DNA of 64,000 nucleotides. Source: Micropterix aruncella. Taxonomy: Eukaryota; Arthropoda; Insecta; Lepidoptera; Micropterigidae. The notes beneath the pieces are model-generated. The model was not told where the DNA came from, did not search any database, and saw only the letters and a list, made by a program, of their open reading frames with translations. The stretch lies in NCBI GenBank assembly GCA_944548615.1, contig OX155960.1, positions 29,296,056 through 29,360,055 on the forward strand. The letters run 5' to 3'. The position numbers were made by a program, and so were the translations under genes. Below are positions 1 through 12,599 of the stretch, piece after piece; within the stretch, counting starts at the first letter, position 1; each line of letters opens with the position of its first letter.

Positions 1-250
1 TCGAATAAGTCGAAAAAGCCGAAAAAGTCAAAACAGTTTGAAAAGTCAAAAAAGTCGAACAAGGCAAAAAAGTAAAAAAGTCAAGAGTCAAAAAAATAAT
101 AAAAAAAATAAGTGAAAAAATAAAAAAAATGACAAAAAGTCGAAAAAGTCAAAAATAAACTCGCAAAAGTCAAAAAATTCTAGAAAGCAAAAAAGTCCGA
201 TAAAGTCGGATAAGTCAAAAAAGTCGAAAATGTCGGAAAAAGAAAAGAAA
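1..250. repeat. Purine-rich simple repeat, GTCGAAAAA-like
   Basis: Imperfect short tandem repeat whose units vary around gtcgaaaaa and gtcaaaaa. It starts at the window edge, so its full length is unknown. No coding potential. Confidence 0.8.
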
Positions 251-847
251 AGTATGCGCCAAAAAACAAAACGAAAAACATTTTACCAGAATGTTTTTTG
301 TTGAATGTGAACTGCATTTATATTTTATCATGTAAATTAAATACATTGAATTTATTTTAATTACAAACGACTTTCATTTAATCACCAAACGAAACTCAAA
401 CCGAACATGATTTGGCCATATTATAGATTTCAATGAATTGGATTTGGAAGGTTGATTAGGATTAATAAACGCGTGACAATCAAATCAATTTTAGGTGGTA
501 CGAAGTTCACCGGGTCATCTAGTAGACAATATAAGTCAAATATGAACACTTTATTGTTAGTTACGCACTGATGGGCACTGGCCTTAGTGGGGAACTGTGA
601 CATGTAATTTATATCTTTTTTTATGAATAAAGACTACTACAAAAAATGGCAGACTTTATTGTTCCAAAAATCTATGATAGTATTGATAGGGAGAGGATAA
701 GAAATAGAAGAGCGAGAGAACGAAATAAACTTATCTGACCCCAGCCACTTTTGATTGTCTCTTTCGGACATATGGTCACATACTTTTGAAGACCAAAAAT
801 TAACCGAATGCATCCTCTAGAGGAAAATAATCTATAATAATAGGTAT
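251..847. other. AT-rich stretch, no gene seen
   Basis: No long reading frame, RNA gene or recognisable repeat. Probably intergenic or decayed transposon sequence. Confidence 0.5.
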
Positions 848-883
848 AAGAACTGTATAAAAAAGATAAAAGAAAAAAAAATA

Positions 884-955
884 ATTTACCGCGTGATTTT
901 GTAGCACCCGACTTTTCAGCGACGTTGCAGCCGCCGTTGTCTAGGGTAGACTCTC
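884..955 (-). mobile_element. Penelope-like element 3' tail (fragment)
   Basis: On the minus strand this block carries the end signature shared by several blocks of the window: a GGCTGCAACGTC core, which in intact copies reads Gly-Cys-Asn-Val-Ala-Glu-Thr-Ser, followed by an ACGCGGTAAATT-like end. The same peptide signature occurs at the C-terminus of the Penelope-like fragment at 28990-29815. This copy has a mutated core (gacttttcagcgacg on the plus strand). A short direct repeat (aactgtataaa, near 850 and 963) lies either side. Confidence 0.55.
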
Positions 956-984
956 TATATAAAAACTGTATAAATAAAAAAACA

Positions 985-1142
985 CCAAATTACCGCGTGA
1001 ATTTTGTAGCACCCGACGTTTCGGCGACGTTGCAGCCGCCGTTGACTGTCTAGGGCAGCCGCCGTTGTCCAGTCTACCCTAGACAACGGCGGCTGCAACG
1101 TCGCCGAAACGTCGGGTGCTACAAAATTCACGCGGTAAATTC
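985..1142. mobile_element. Inverted pair of Penelope-like 3' tails
   Basis: A minus-strand tail (about 989-1043) faces a plus-strand tail (about 1083-1141). Together they form a long inverted repeat around a ~40 bp spacer with extra short copies of gccgccgttg. The plus-strand tail reads Gly-Gly-Cys-Asn-Val-Ala-Glu-Thr-Ser-Gly before the conserved cacgcggtaaat end. The same arrangement recurs at 42380-42745. The link to Penelope-like elements is inferred from the GIY-YIG fragment at 29.5-29.8 kb. Confidence 0.6.
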
Positions 1143-1904
1143 GTTTTTTAGCTTATTTATAATGACAAACAACCGCGATAGTCTCCGATTTCATATGTAT
1201 AACCGTATGGTGCATATGTGTGTAGATACATTCCAAACTCTTCTGTCTTCTTTCTTTCCATCTTTCCTAAATCCATTCATCCATTATATTTTAATGGAAG
1301 TAGCTGGATTTCTCTATAAAAATCTACATATCTAAACTAATCGGAGAATGCACACCCAAAACAAGACAAAACGAAGCATTGGACTGACTATGGTCTAGCT
1401 TTGGGATGACTATCTATGTGAGTAAAATCTTAATAAAATCATCTGTGTAAATATATGAAAATCAAAAACTCGTGCTTTACATTTATCTCGAGAAAAAAAT
1501 ATTCCAATAATAAAAACTAACTAACATTAAAGCATCTGAAATATTACGACTTGACAATTTTATACGACTGTTGTTTTCAAGACATTTGATAACTATCGCT
1601 CGAAGATTACTTTCAGAGATGCTCCTATATTAACACGTGCTCAGCACACCATAGATCAAGCGGGCTGTCACTAGCTTTGATTTGCCGACCCTCCGTCACA
1701 TTACTCATATCCGTAACCCTAAAAAATGTCAAAGATTGTGATGTCACATTTAGCCCACGCCAACGTCCACAGACTTCCTGGCGCGATATTTAATACGTCG
1801 CATATACAGGGTCAGTTTTTATTTATGAGTACTAGACGAGCGGATAATTCTACACCTAAAATAAATTAAAGCAAAAAAACAAAACAAACATTTTGGATTC
1901 GATT
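1143..1904. other. AT-rich stretch, no gene seen
   Basis: No supported reading frame. It leads into the TA repeat. Confidence 0.5.
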
Positions 1905-2449
<545 letters not shown>

Positions 2450-2599
2450 TTTGATGTTACGTAGGTTTTCCTTTTTTACATTAAATTATGAGTCTGCAAT
2501 CATCTACAAGTTTTGTAATTTAGGCCTTTGTTACCGAAGCAAAAAATACTAAATATATATATACGAAAGTTTAGCATAAATGATGCTTTCCCTTGGTAA

Positions 2600-4210
2600 A
2601 TAAGTCCTAAGTATCGCAACATCAATACCTTGCAGTTTAATAAGGTGTCTTACAGGGAAGTCACGAAATATATAAATGAAATTAGCTCAAATGCGATTGG
2701 GAATGATGGCATTTCTATCAAAATGTTAAAAATCTGTTTGCCATATATAATTGAGTACATTACCGCTATAATATACAAGTGCAGCGAAACCTGTCAAGTG
2801 CCACGTCAGTGGAAAATTTCACTGATTCGCCCGATTCCAAAAAAAACACCTGTTTCTAGTTTTAAAGATCTCCGCCCTATCAGTATTCTTCCTTGCTTTT
2901 CAAAAATCCTGGAGAAGGCTATTTATTCACAAATGATTCCTTTTATCGCGAAAAATAATCTGCTTCCTGATTACCAGTCTGGCTTTCGCCGCAATCATAG
3001 CACCTCTACTGCGCTGGCGCACGTCACAAATTTATGTCTATCCAACATGGATAAAGGCAAAGCAACTGCCCTCATACTTTTAGATTACAGCAAGGCTTTT
3101 GATTCTCTGGATCACTCTCTTCTGGTGGCAAAACTTTTACATCTAGGCTTTTCTGAGTCAGCATGCGAATTGATAAGTAGTTATCTGTCAGAGCGTTTTC
3201 AAAAAGTAATTTTGAAAGATGTATCTGGCCCTCAATCGATTTCCTCTCTTCGTGAAGTTAAAACAGGCGTACCACAGGGATCGATACTGGGCCCGGTCTT
3301 ATTTGCACTATATACTTCTGACATAGCTGCAAATTTTGAAAACTGTCGCTATCATCTATATGCCGACGACACTCAATTAATTCATTCCATAGACACGAAT
3401 TGTCCATTTTCAGCAGTCAGCCTAATCAATGCCGATCTTGAAAGGTTATCCGCTTGGTCCAATAAACATGGCTTACAAATCAACCCTTCGAAGTCATGTT
3501 TTATGATTATTGGGTCGAAACAGGGCAGGACTAAAATTGCTAACTATGGCTCTCTTCCTATAATGGTGGACAATTTGCCAATACCACTGGTCACTACGGC
3601 TAAAAATCTGGGTATTCTATTTGATGGAAAATTACGGTTTGAGGAACATGTCAGCAAAAGCGTTGGGTGGGGTTTCTCACGTCTAAAGGCCTTATACAGA
3701 ATTCGGGAGTACCTCAGCGTCAGACTCAGAATACTACTTGTAAATGCCCTTATATTGTCTATAATGGACTATGGCGACTGTGTGTACGGCCCCTGTCTAT
3801 ATAGGAAGACTGAGCGGAGACTTCAGAGACTGCAAAATGCCTGCGCAAGATTTTGCTTTAGGATTCCTTTACGTCATCATGTGTCACCATTCCTTGCGAA
3901 AGCTTCCATGTTGAATATGAGTAAAAGAAGGCAGCTCCATCTTGCGACCCTTGTACTCAAGGTAGTACGCAATAAACAGCCGCGATATCTTTACTCGATT
4001 ATGACGTGGCCCCGTAACCGGCATGTCCATTCAACACGGGCACGTGAACAACTTGCTATAATACCCAAGCACAAAACTACACATTTCCAGTGCAGCTTTT
4101 CGTATTATTCTGCGGTTGTATGGAATCGGTTGGGAATGGCTTTGCGATCGAAATCAATTGCAGTATTGAAGGACTACTTTAAAAGTTTATTATTAAAGGA
4201 AGATATTTAG
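2600..4210 (+). CDS. LINE ORF2 fragment: reverse transcriptase and C-terminal domain
   Basis: A 526-residue open frame counted from a TTG at 2630; the frame is open back to 2600 and has no ATG start, so this is a truncated protein. Reverse-transcriptase motifs appear in order: an Asn-Ala-x-Gly-x-Asp-Gly-Ile opening, LRPISIL, the palm motif with LLDYSKAFDSLDH, GVPQGSILGP, and the catalytic YADD box at 3359-3370 (residues 244-247). The C-terminal part has the RLQNACARF and VWNRL features usual in Jockey/CR1-group elements. No frameshift or stop interrupts the RT domain, so the insertion looks young, yet it cannot be autonomous without its endonuclease. Clade assignment is from motif style only. 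Confidence 0.9.
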   Translation: MSPKYRNINTLQFNKVSYREVTKYINEISSNAIGNDGISIKMLKICLPYIIEYITAIIYKCSETCQVPRQWKISLIRPIPKKTPVSSFKDLRPISILPCFSKILEKAIYSQMIPFIAKNNLLPDYQSGFRRNHSTSTALAHVTNLCLSNMDKGKATALILLDYSKAFDSLDHSLLVAKLLHLGFSESACELISSYLSERFQKVILKDVSGPQSISSLREVKTGVPQGSILGPVLFALYTSDIAANFENCRYHLYADDTQLIHSIDTNCPFSAVSLINADLERLSAWSNKHGLQINPSKSCFMIIGSKQGRTKIANYGSLPIMVDNLPIPLVTTAKNLGILFDGKLRFEEHVSKSVGWGFSRLKALYRIREYLSVRLRILLVNALILSIMDYGDCVYGPCLYRKTERRLQRLQNACARFCFRIPLRHHVSPFLAKASMLNMSKRRQLHLATLVLKVVRNKQPRYLYSIMTWPRNRHVHSTRAREQLAIIPKHKTTHFQCSFSYYSAVVWNRLGMALRSKSIAVLKDYFKSLLLKEDI

Positions 4211-4725
4211 ATGTCATAATTTGATTTTATTTTAAAATAACTATTGCTAATTGGATTATTACAATTGTCTTCGTTTATTTATTAATTTGTAACCTGATTA
4301 TTTAATGTTAAATATTTTGATTTTGATTATTTTTGATTTATTATAATATGTAGATTATTAAATTTATGTAATTACGTTATTTTATTTTAATATCATTTGA
4401 TGTCAAATATCTTGATTTTGATTATTTCGATTTGTGTATTTATTTGATTATGATTATTTTTGATTTTTCGTTTTAAGATTTATTTGATTTGGTTATTTTA
4501 TTTTAAAAATCATATACCTATGTATCAATAATTAATAGGTGTGTCCTGAAAACCAGGATAAGAGATATCCTGAGGATACCCCTAATTTGCAGCGTTTGTA
4601 GCTTTATTTCATAGTCTTTGTCTATTTATAGATTTAATTTTTAATCTGTAGGTTCTTGTTTTTTTTTTGTATATGTTGTTTATAACAGCTGCAAATAAAT
4701 AAATAAAATAAAAAATAAAAGTAAA
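2600..4725 (+). mobile_element. 5'-truncated non-LTR retrotransposon (Jockey/CR1-like)
   Basis: The element comprises the reverse-transcriptase reading frame (open from 2600, ends 4210), an AT-rich 3' untranslated region, and a simple tail of aaataaataaataaaat-type repeats ending near 4725. The 5' part (any ORF1 and the endonuclease domain) is missing, as is usual for incomplete LINE reverse transcription. The exact 5' junction is not visible. The tail defines the plus-strand orientation. Confidence 0.85.
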
Positions 4726-4756
4726 AAAAACCTTTTAGAACAAATGGTTGACTAAG

Positions 4757-5055
4757 ATATCGCTATAGCGATAATTCCGCCATTTGTGCATAAATTGTCT
4801 TTTTTATAAGACCAGTGTAATATTCATTAAATTATGGTTTTTAGCACAATAAAGTAAAATTATTCTATTCTAGAACAGTTTCACTCAGATTTTTAGTTCA
4901 TCCAAACAAGTGGTTTCATCCAGTTTCATCCAAACAATTAGATATCGCTATAGCGATAAGTCCACCATTTGTGCATAAATTGTCGTTTTTATAAAACATG
5001 AAGTTTTGTTTTTATAGCACAATAAAGTAAACTTATTATATTCTAGAACAGTTAA
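4757..5055. repeat. Direct repeat pair, ~115-120 bp, with palindromic head
   Basis: Two copies (about 4757-4879 and 4939-5055) both begin with the palindrome atatcgctatagcgat. They continue through ccatttgtgcataaattgtc to cacaataaagtaaa and end at ttctagaacagtt. They are diverged with small indels. Function is unknown; decayed transposon ends are possible. Confidence 0.75.
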
Positions 5056-5301
5056 ACTTTCTATTTATGCAAAACAATATTCTGCAGAAAAAAAACAATA
5101 TCAACAAGTAAAAAACACAAGAGATTAAAATATATATAGTTCTTTCTTTTTTTCCTTTTTTTGAGCTACGAAATAAACGCGCTGGAAACATGCTCAATAA
5201 TAAAACTAGGTAACCCTGTTTAGGAGGGAGCTTCAACCAACTATTTAGAGATACTTACTAACACTTATATAAATAATATAGATTACATAATAGATGGTGG
5301 C

Positions 5302-5971
5302 AGTTTAACCAGTGGCGTAACTAAGCCGGTGCAGCCAGTGCGGCGCACCGGGGGCCACGGCATTTTGGGGCCCCAAAATAGATCTTCTGTTTACGATCGA
5401 TGTTCCATCCCACTCCGCTAGGAAGCTAAAAGCCGGAGAAATGGATGTCTCAAAACTGATCGATGATTTTGCTGAGTGCAAATCAAGACGAAATCCCATC
5501 TAGAAATAGAGATATGCGAAAAATGGTAAATTTGTAATATGTATATTATGTCGGAAGTTTAGCCTTACCATTTTCGCACTTAGTAGTTCTACTCAAAATA
5601 AAATAATAAAAACTGACATAATTTTTAAAATTTCTCACCAATATTTTAAGGTAAGGAATATAATGCAGCAATCAAATTAACAGTAAATAGTCCTAATAAT
5701 ATAGAAACAAATGTTTCGAACATTCTCCCACAACAATGTTTCTATGTGATCCCGCTGAAGTTCTTGGAACTTGTTCCGCAACATGTTCGATGCGATTCAT
5801 CCAAACGAATACGCCGATTTATAATGTAGCTAAAACATAAACATGTAATGTAGCTAGGTATACAGCAATTATAACCAATATGCCATAATGAATATATGTA
5901 AGTAGAGGGAGGGGCCTTTTGTTCAATTTTGCACTGGAGCTCATTTTTTTTGTTACGCCACTGAGTTTAAC
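5302..5971. mobile_element. Non-autonomous hAT-type element with perfect 8 bp TSD
   Basis: Terminal inverted repeats CAGTGGCGTAAC (5310-5321) and GTTACGCCACTG (5952-5963) bound a 654 bp body. Identical 8 bp direct repeats AGTTTAAC flank it at 5302-5309 and 5964-5971. CA...TG ends and an 8 bp target duplication are the hallmarks of hAT transposons. No transposase frame is present. A run of nine Gs lies near 6025, outside the right end. Confidence 0.88.
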
Positions 5972-6734
5972 CCGTATCATCATAATAAAGTAGATCGGTA
6001 CAAGGGACTTACAAGGGAGATGGGGGGGGGGGGTCAGCCCCACTTCTTGAAATATCTCTAGGTTCGCCCATCACCAAAAGCCAAATGCTTCAAAATATAA
6101 TATTTTCCATAAATATCAAAATGACATTTGTGTATTTTTAATGTAGACCATGCAAAGTCCAAATAGTCTAAACGCATACCTATAATAAAACAGTGCCACA
6201 ACATGTCATCATATTAGAAACGTGAGTGAAAGAGTGAATGACAGTGAACCGCCCAAATAAGGAATTGAGGCAATCAGACACTGTTATATGTTTTTTTTTC
6301 AAATAATTATAAAAACTTTGCTTGTAATTTTAGCTACCGTTCTAGTGACACACTATCAGCCTAGAGAAGCTTTTTAACAATTTAAAGAATAAAACCATTT
6401 CTAAGAAACCAGATACCTATCGAACGGCTTACTGGAAAAGTAAGCCGTCGAAATTTTCCTGTCGATGCTGAAACTAGTATCATTGATTATAAATATACTA
6501 CACAATCAACGCTAGTATATGGACGATTCTCAATAAGCACAACCGGTAAATTAATAAGAAATATATTTAGGAAATTTATAATTACTACGTATTTTGATAT
6601 TTATTTTTAATTATGTAATTTGATTTAAGTACAATATAAATGCTGAATGAAGATCTAGAGTAGTTACAACACCGTCTTTATGTAACAAAATAACACCATT
6701 GTCCAGGGCGGACTTCCTGGATTCAGTTTGCCCT
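5972..6734. other. No gene seen
   Basis: AT-rich sequence with a G run near 6025. No supported coding or RNA feature. Confidence 0.5.
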
Positions 6735-6797
6735 GCCCTGGACAACGGTGATTGAAACAACGCCGAAACTTCGTGTGCCACGCGGTAAAATCCGTTT
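6735..6797 (+). mobile_element. Diverged Penelope-like 3' tail
   Basis: Contains a diverged version of the tail core (ggacaacggtgattgaaac, then gccgaaact) and the cacgcggtaaaat end seen in the blocks at 1083-1141 and 42421-42500. It abuts the 3' end of a minus-strand LINE fragment. Confidence 0.5.
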
Positions 6798-6819
6798 TTA
6801 ATTATAATATTATTATTAT

Positions 6820-7226
6820 TTATTCCGTAGCCGGCGATTGGGGAGGGGGTCGCTCTCGCAGAAAATACGCTGCTATCGGTGCCGCTGGATCTCGTACTCC
6901 ATTCACGATTTGCTTCCATTCTTGACGATTTTTGGCGACGTCTCGAGCCGATAATCGTTGATTTTTAAGGTCATCTTTGATCTGTTTTGGTCAGGGTTTC
7001 TTTGTTGCCGAACGCTGAATTATCCATTCTGCCGGACGGTCTCGTCAAAGAAGTTTACGTGGCAAGCGATTATCGATATTCGGCAAACATGGCCGAACCA
7101 TCGTAGTCGACGTTTTTGTATTTCTTCTTCGATCGTTGTTAGTTGATCGCATCTTTCTCTAATGGTCTCGAATTCGATTTCCGAATTCGGTCGCGGAGTG
7201 AGACACCGAGAATCTACCTCAAGCAT
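6820..7226 (-). pseudogene. LINE ORF2 C-terminal fragment (minus strand)
   Basis: Read on the minus strand, 7226 to about 7060 encodes EIQKRRLRWFGHVCRIS, a block typical of the region after the reverse transcriptase in RTE/I-type LINEs. After a frame change, SARDVAKNRQEWKQIV and a short Pro-rich end follow, with the stop at 6820-6822. An AAT/ATT-type tail lies next to the stop at about 6797-6820. At least one frameshift makes it a dead copy. It is 5'-truncated near 7226. Confidence 0.75.
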
Positions 7227-8009
7227 CGCATTTGGAAGAATTCGAATTTATAATATAAAACTCTTTTGGAAGACTTCGAAATTATAGTATAAAACTCTCA
7301 GCCTCATTATATTGTTGGTTTTTAACCAAATTGGCCGCATCCCTTCTCTCTCTTCTCAGCTGCGATTACATACAAGAGATACGAGTCTCCTGAATTTCAT
7401 ACGGAGCGATGAGTGATGCGTCTTCATTTAATTTTATCCTGAGTAGATTTAGAATGAAAAACTTTGAAGTTTGAATTACTGAAACTGAAAATAAACATAT
7501 TAGCACCACTTTTGTGTTGGTAATGCATGAACACGTAGCATGCATTACACAGAAAAACATACCGTGAGATTTTTATTAGCGGCATCCTGTATTTATCGGC
7601 AGAGATTTATAGTGGGCGAATCAGTGCGAGCAAGTAAGCAACTTTTGAAAAACTTTTGTAAAACAAATTAAAAAAAAAGATTTTTTTATTTCTTTATTTT
7701 TTGTAAATTCGAACAACCTATTTTGTGAATAAAAGTTTGACAATCGTTGAGCGCGCTGCGCCATTTAGCAGTCGATAAAATATTGCGAATAAATTTCAAT
7801 ATTCGCAACAAAATCATTTAGCAGTCGATAAAATATTGCGAATAAATTTCAATAATCGCAACAAAATGTTAAAAAAAAATCTTTTTTTACCTTTTTTCAC
7901 AATTTTACTATTCAGTGGTGTTTTACTATTCAGAGGTGGAGTAGGAAAAATGACCTTGACACTTTCTCAACCCGTGGGGTGAGAAGCTATGACGTCACGA
8001 AATGGCGAT
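7227..8009. repeat. Intergenic stretch with a 53 bp tandem repeat (7763-7868)
   Basis: Two head-to-tail copies of a 53 bp unit (atttagcagtcgataaaata... ending cgcaacaaaat) start at 7763 and 7816 and differ by about one base. The remainder is AT-rich with no supported gene. Confidence 0.7.
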
Positions 8010-8325
8010 TCTTGGTATCAGCACAGTATACCGAGACAACAGTAGACTCTCTGTCGAGCGACAGGGCATTGCGGGAAGAGCGAGCGACAGGGCGTGCGAG
8101 AAATGTGAGCAGAGGGGTACGTCTCTCCGAACGCCTTTGTTTATCGTTATGCCATTGGAAAAGGCTGGCGACTTTTTCAAAGTTTGCATATCCGCGTGCG
8201 TGGGCCGAGTAGCGGACATTTGGCGGCCATATCCGAGCCCTTACGACTCGTGACGTATTCGCTTCGATTTAAATTTTCTTCTAAGAGAAGCTACTGTCTG
8301 GTATACTGTGGTATCAGGTTTTGTC
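8010..8325. repeat. Possible inverted-repeat element
   Basis: The left end (ggtatcagcacagtatacc...acagtag, about 8013-8046) resembles the reverse complement of the right end (ctactgtctggtatactgtg, about 8292-8324). The interior is relatively GC-rich. No clean target duplication was found. Overlapping reading frames here look like chance. Confidence 0.4.
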
Positions 8326-9019
8326 CATTTACTCTACTGGACCGATTTAGACGAGTGACATGTGACAGGTATTTGAATGTTTAACAAAAATTACGTAACA
8401 ATCTTAAAAAACAAATATTTACTTAAAAGGTATTTTTAGTATTAACTTTCTTTTATTTTAAATAACTCAATAATGAATATTTTTTAAACAAGTAGGTACT
8501 GGAGCATTTAAGATAGTTTTAGGACATTATTAGAAATTATATATTGAATTATTTGTCTAATAGTTTTTTGCATAAAATTCTTCGCAAGGTAAAAAAAACT
8601 GCTATGTTATGATTTTTTTTTTCTATTTTCAAAGCTCCCGGTGGCACCCTTTCCCTTTATCTGATTGAGCTGAAATTTTTCACAGACAGAATTATTATTA
8701 TTGGGTGTATCCTTTCAGTGTAGTACCGTCCGGACTCCAGGTGGCTCCCGTCTGATCTTCTCTAAGCAAAAAGTCCACGAAACATCTAAGTTTACATCCG
8801 TGCAGCGTGCCAAAGATTTAAGAGCATTTTTCTTTAATTCCTTCAGCCTCCGTTAGCTATGGGTTTATAACTCCTGCTTCCTTTCCTGTTTTGAAATGTA
8901 TCCTTTCGAACGTTGTATTTTAATCCGAAGAATTAGCCATGATATTCCGTAAAATTTGCCAGAAATGCCAATTTGCAGATAAATACAAATATAAAAACAA
9001 AAAAGTAATATACTCGTAT
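8326..9019. other. No gene seen
   Basis: AT-rich, without supported features, up to the target site of the transposon that follows. Confidence 0.5.
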
Positions 9020-9390
9020 ATGTCTGGAGGCCAGTATCAATAGTGGTTAAGTCCAAATTCGGTGTTTTTTTTTTTATTGCTAAAATTGTCTCTTCATATT
9101 TAAAAGAATATGATAACCGGTGCAAAAATGGCTAACACCTAATAGTTTCTTCATAAAATACGATAGAAAAACCATGCCTGTTGCAAAAATGGTTAACTTT
9201 ATCCCATGTCAGTTGCAATCTTGGTCAACTCCATTTTAGCCAATCAGTGCTCTTCATTTCTGGCCGCCATATTGAATTCCTCTAATGTCTGCCATACATC
9301 GTGTCTCGCTTGGTGGAGCAAGATTTTTGCAAGATCTCTCGTATTCTTATTCAAATAACAAATTATTTTATTGCGATAGTGTGGGGCAGT

Positions 9391-12300
9391 ATGGAGAAAA
9401 ACGTAGAAGAAGTCCCTCCGAACGAATCGCGTAAAAGAGCACTTCAAAAATGTGAATGGAAACGTGAAAAAGAGCGCATCAAAAGGTGAGTAATTCTCTG
9501 CATTTTTTCCGTTAAACAGTAAGGGCTGTCACTTATTCGCATCGCGAAAGTATTACTGACTATGATTGTTGTACGTAGTTTATGTAAATATAGTACGTTC
9601 CCTTAGCTTCGAAAAGGGCTAAAATATTTCGTTTGATGATACCAACACCAACTTCTAGTAAGTTATTAAACATATTATACTCTCTACAAAACCTAGTTTT
9701 ATATGAAATACCCTGAGTAGCGCTCAGGGTATTTACAAATTACAAAAATGATTTTAAAATTTAAAAATAAAATTCTGAAATACTAGAATTTTGATTATAG
9801 TCTCAAAAGTATTCATTTTAGACAAAAGCTCTCTATGACAGAACTATCGAAGAGTTTATCAGCTTTCCACAGAAAAAAAACACATCCTTGACGCCAGCAA
9901 CAGTTGCAAGACACCTTATTTTAAAAATGCAAGGGACGCTGCATGAGATGTCGATGCGGGAAGAACGAACTATAATGCACCCTCCTTTGTGCATGTGAAG
10001 GAGCAGCGAAAATATGTACTTGGTATTTGATTGGGAATTATACAATAAACAGGCTATTCTTACTGCTAATTTCACATACTTGAATTTTTTATGATAATAT
10101 TATCAAACAAGTAATTTTGTAGTTCACCTATTTATCTTTCCATTGACTCCGACCCGCGAAGCCTGCACGCACTAAAGTGAGTGCCTTGCTATCAGCAGCA
10201 TAACTAAGGCATTTTCCACCTGATAAATTGAATGTTTTTTTAATTGAAAGCTAATAAATTTTTCGTTATTTCTGTCATATGTAGTTTTTGTCTAAAATCA
10301 ATGCCTTAGAGACTATAATCAAAATACGGACTATTTAAAAATTTAATTTTCACACAACTTTAATTATTTTCGTAACTGTGTTACTAAGGTAGTCTGAATT
10401 GAAAATACTATTGTATAACACTTGATTAAATTAGATTAAATACTATTGTATAACATTGATTATCTTTCATTTGACACCCTGGACATGTATATAGGGCTAA
10501 GCCTTTCAAAATAATTCGGGGTTTTCAAAATGCGGCTGCGGCCATTTTGATGATGTTATATCTGCGGATCCAGACTCTTTAGAGTTTGGTGTCCCAACGG
10601 TTTTGAAGAGAGAATAACATTTATAACATATTAGAAGTTGGTGTTGATTGCACCAAGTGAACTATTTTTATAATAAGAGAAGGAACTAATAGTAAACCCA
10701 TGTCCATAGGTATCAATTTACTTAAGTAGGTACTCTGAGCCGAATCGACCTCTAGTTTCACAGGTGAGCCTTGGTTTCTGGAAGCGTCTTTTTCAACTTG
10801 TTGTTAGGTTAATCATTCTTAGCTTTTACATTTAACCGATGTTTTAATACTTTAACTGATTTGATTGTTTTAGGTATTCCGCTTCAAACCTGCCAGAACG
10901 CCCAAGCTGTGGTCATAACTCCAAAATTAAATGTCTCAGCCTGTCGATGCGCGATATTGCGGCATTTCATAAAACATTTTATGAGTTCAAAGATAAGATA
11001 TATCAAGACAACTTCATTTTAAAACACTGCTGTATTGAAAATCCAACAAGAATACGGATAAAAACGGGCACTGGAACGTCAAAGTCAATGAGCATCAAAT
11101 ATACAGTTCGAAAGTTTAGTGGGGAGTACGTGCAAGTATGTAAAAGTAGTTTCCTAAAAATATTACAAATAAAGAAGGGCCGTGTGACGAATGTGCTAAA
11201 AAGACACAAAGCTACAGGATTAATGGCACGCGAAACACGCGGAGGAGACAGAAAAAAGACCCAGTATAAAGAAATAAAGGAAAAAATTTGCGACTTCATA
11301 AAAGGGTTTAAAGGTGTGGAATCTCATTATTGCAGAACAAAAAGTAGGCGCACGTATCTTCCATCTGAATTGAACATTACCAAAATTTACAAGATGTTTG
11401 TGGAAGAGCATGGACCTAATGTGAAAAAAGAGCTATTTCGTACCGTCTTCAACACAAAATTTAATATAGGATTTCAAAATCCAAGAAGCGACGTCTGTTC
11501 GCAGTGCCTTAGGTACCAAGAGCTAATTAAAATAGAAAAAAATGAAGAAGCTGTAGCAACATTAAGGAATGAGCTAAAGGTACACAAGAAAAGAGGCGAT
11601 GCGTTTTTTCAATTCTTAAAAGAAGTTAATCCAGAAATAATGACACTTTCCTTTGACTGCCAGAAGAATCAAAACCTCCCAAAAATACCAGATCAGGCTA
11701 CTTATTATTCAAGACAGTTGTACATCTATAATTTTACTATTGTAAAAGGAAGTTCACACGATAAGCTCACACCGAATAATGTTTTCTCCTACGTGTGGAC
11801 AGAAGATAAACATGCCAAAGGAGCAAATGAGATTTCTAGTGCTTTGTATGACTGCCTAACAAATGTGCTAACATTCGATGAAATAAAAACATTACGTCTT
11901 ATGTGTGACGGGTGTCCAGGTCAAAATAAAAATTCAATACTGATTTCTGTTGTATCAAAATGGCTCGCATGCAATGCTCCGACCACACTAAAAAGGGTAG
12001 AAGTGATATTCCCAGTTCCTGGGCATTCTTATATTCCACCTGATAGAGTATTTGGATCCATAGAGAAACAAATAAAGTCAGAAAATACTATAGTGAAACC
12101 GGAAGAGTACGTAACAATTTTTAGGCAACATGCAACCGTTAAAATATTAGGAATCGACGCAAATGTGTATGACTGGAAAACTGGCATGAAAGTCATAACC
12201 AAAGACACAAAGGATCTACACTTTAAGATAACTGAATGCAAAAGGATTGTATTTACAAGATTAAAAAAAGATATTCGAAATATAGTTGTCCGAGGAGAAA

Positions 12301-12599
12301 AATATTACAACACCGATATGGGAACACGTAAATGCATTACCAAAGACGGCAAGTACCCTGGAGATCTCAATCCACCCCTTATTAGCAGTGGTATACCAGT
12401 TAAAGCAGCCAAAGTACAAGACGTCACGAAGCTCCTAAGAACACACTTTGGTCAAGAGTGGCCCAATATGGAAAGCCTAAAATACTACAAAGATGTTATA
12501 TTTCCCAATATCACTGGTGAAGAGGAAGCAGTAGACCTAGAAGAAAATCTGCTTTGTGAAGAGCACTCTTTATACGAACCACCTACAGAGCTAATATAG
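9391..12599 (+). CDS. Transposase-like protein, DUF7869-type (two exons)
   Basis: Exon 1 is 9391-9485 (donor GTGAGT at 9486) and exon 2 is 10874-12599 (acceptor tttTAG at 10873). Joining them gives 606 residues with no stop. The upstream ATG at 9301 is in frame and is an alternative start. The N-terminus is short and basic (RKRALQKCEWKREKERIKR). Cys-rich parts follow (CGHNSKIKC, then SDVCSQCLRYQEL). A C-terminal half resembling a large family of uncharacterised arthropod proteins contains LSFDCQKN, LMCDGCPGQNKN and FPVPGHSYIPPDR. Acidic residues in these motifs (FDCQKN, CDGC) are candidate catalytic positions of an RNase H-like fold; this is inferred. TIRs and iterons around it argue for a transposase. 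No disabling mutation was seen. The family name is from memory of the motif pattern. Confidence 0.8.
9486..10873 (+). other. Intron of the transposase-like gene with nested foldback
   Basis: A 1,388 bp GT-AG intron. It holds a short hairpin at 9706-9734 (arms aaataccctgag / ctcagggtattt). It also holds a longer inverted-repeat pair whose arms begin near 9788 (ttttgattatagtctc) and end near 10329 (gagactataatcaaaa), probably a nested MITE of ~540 bp. Confidence 0.6.

Noticed and set aside
2630..2632. Start codon of the LINE frame
   Set aside because: The codon is TTG and the frame is open upstream to 2600; it is a truncation, not a true start.
11003..12241. Minus-strand frames
   Set aside because: Antisense to the transposase-like gene, whose plus-strand frame is long, motif-bearing and spliced in frame.
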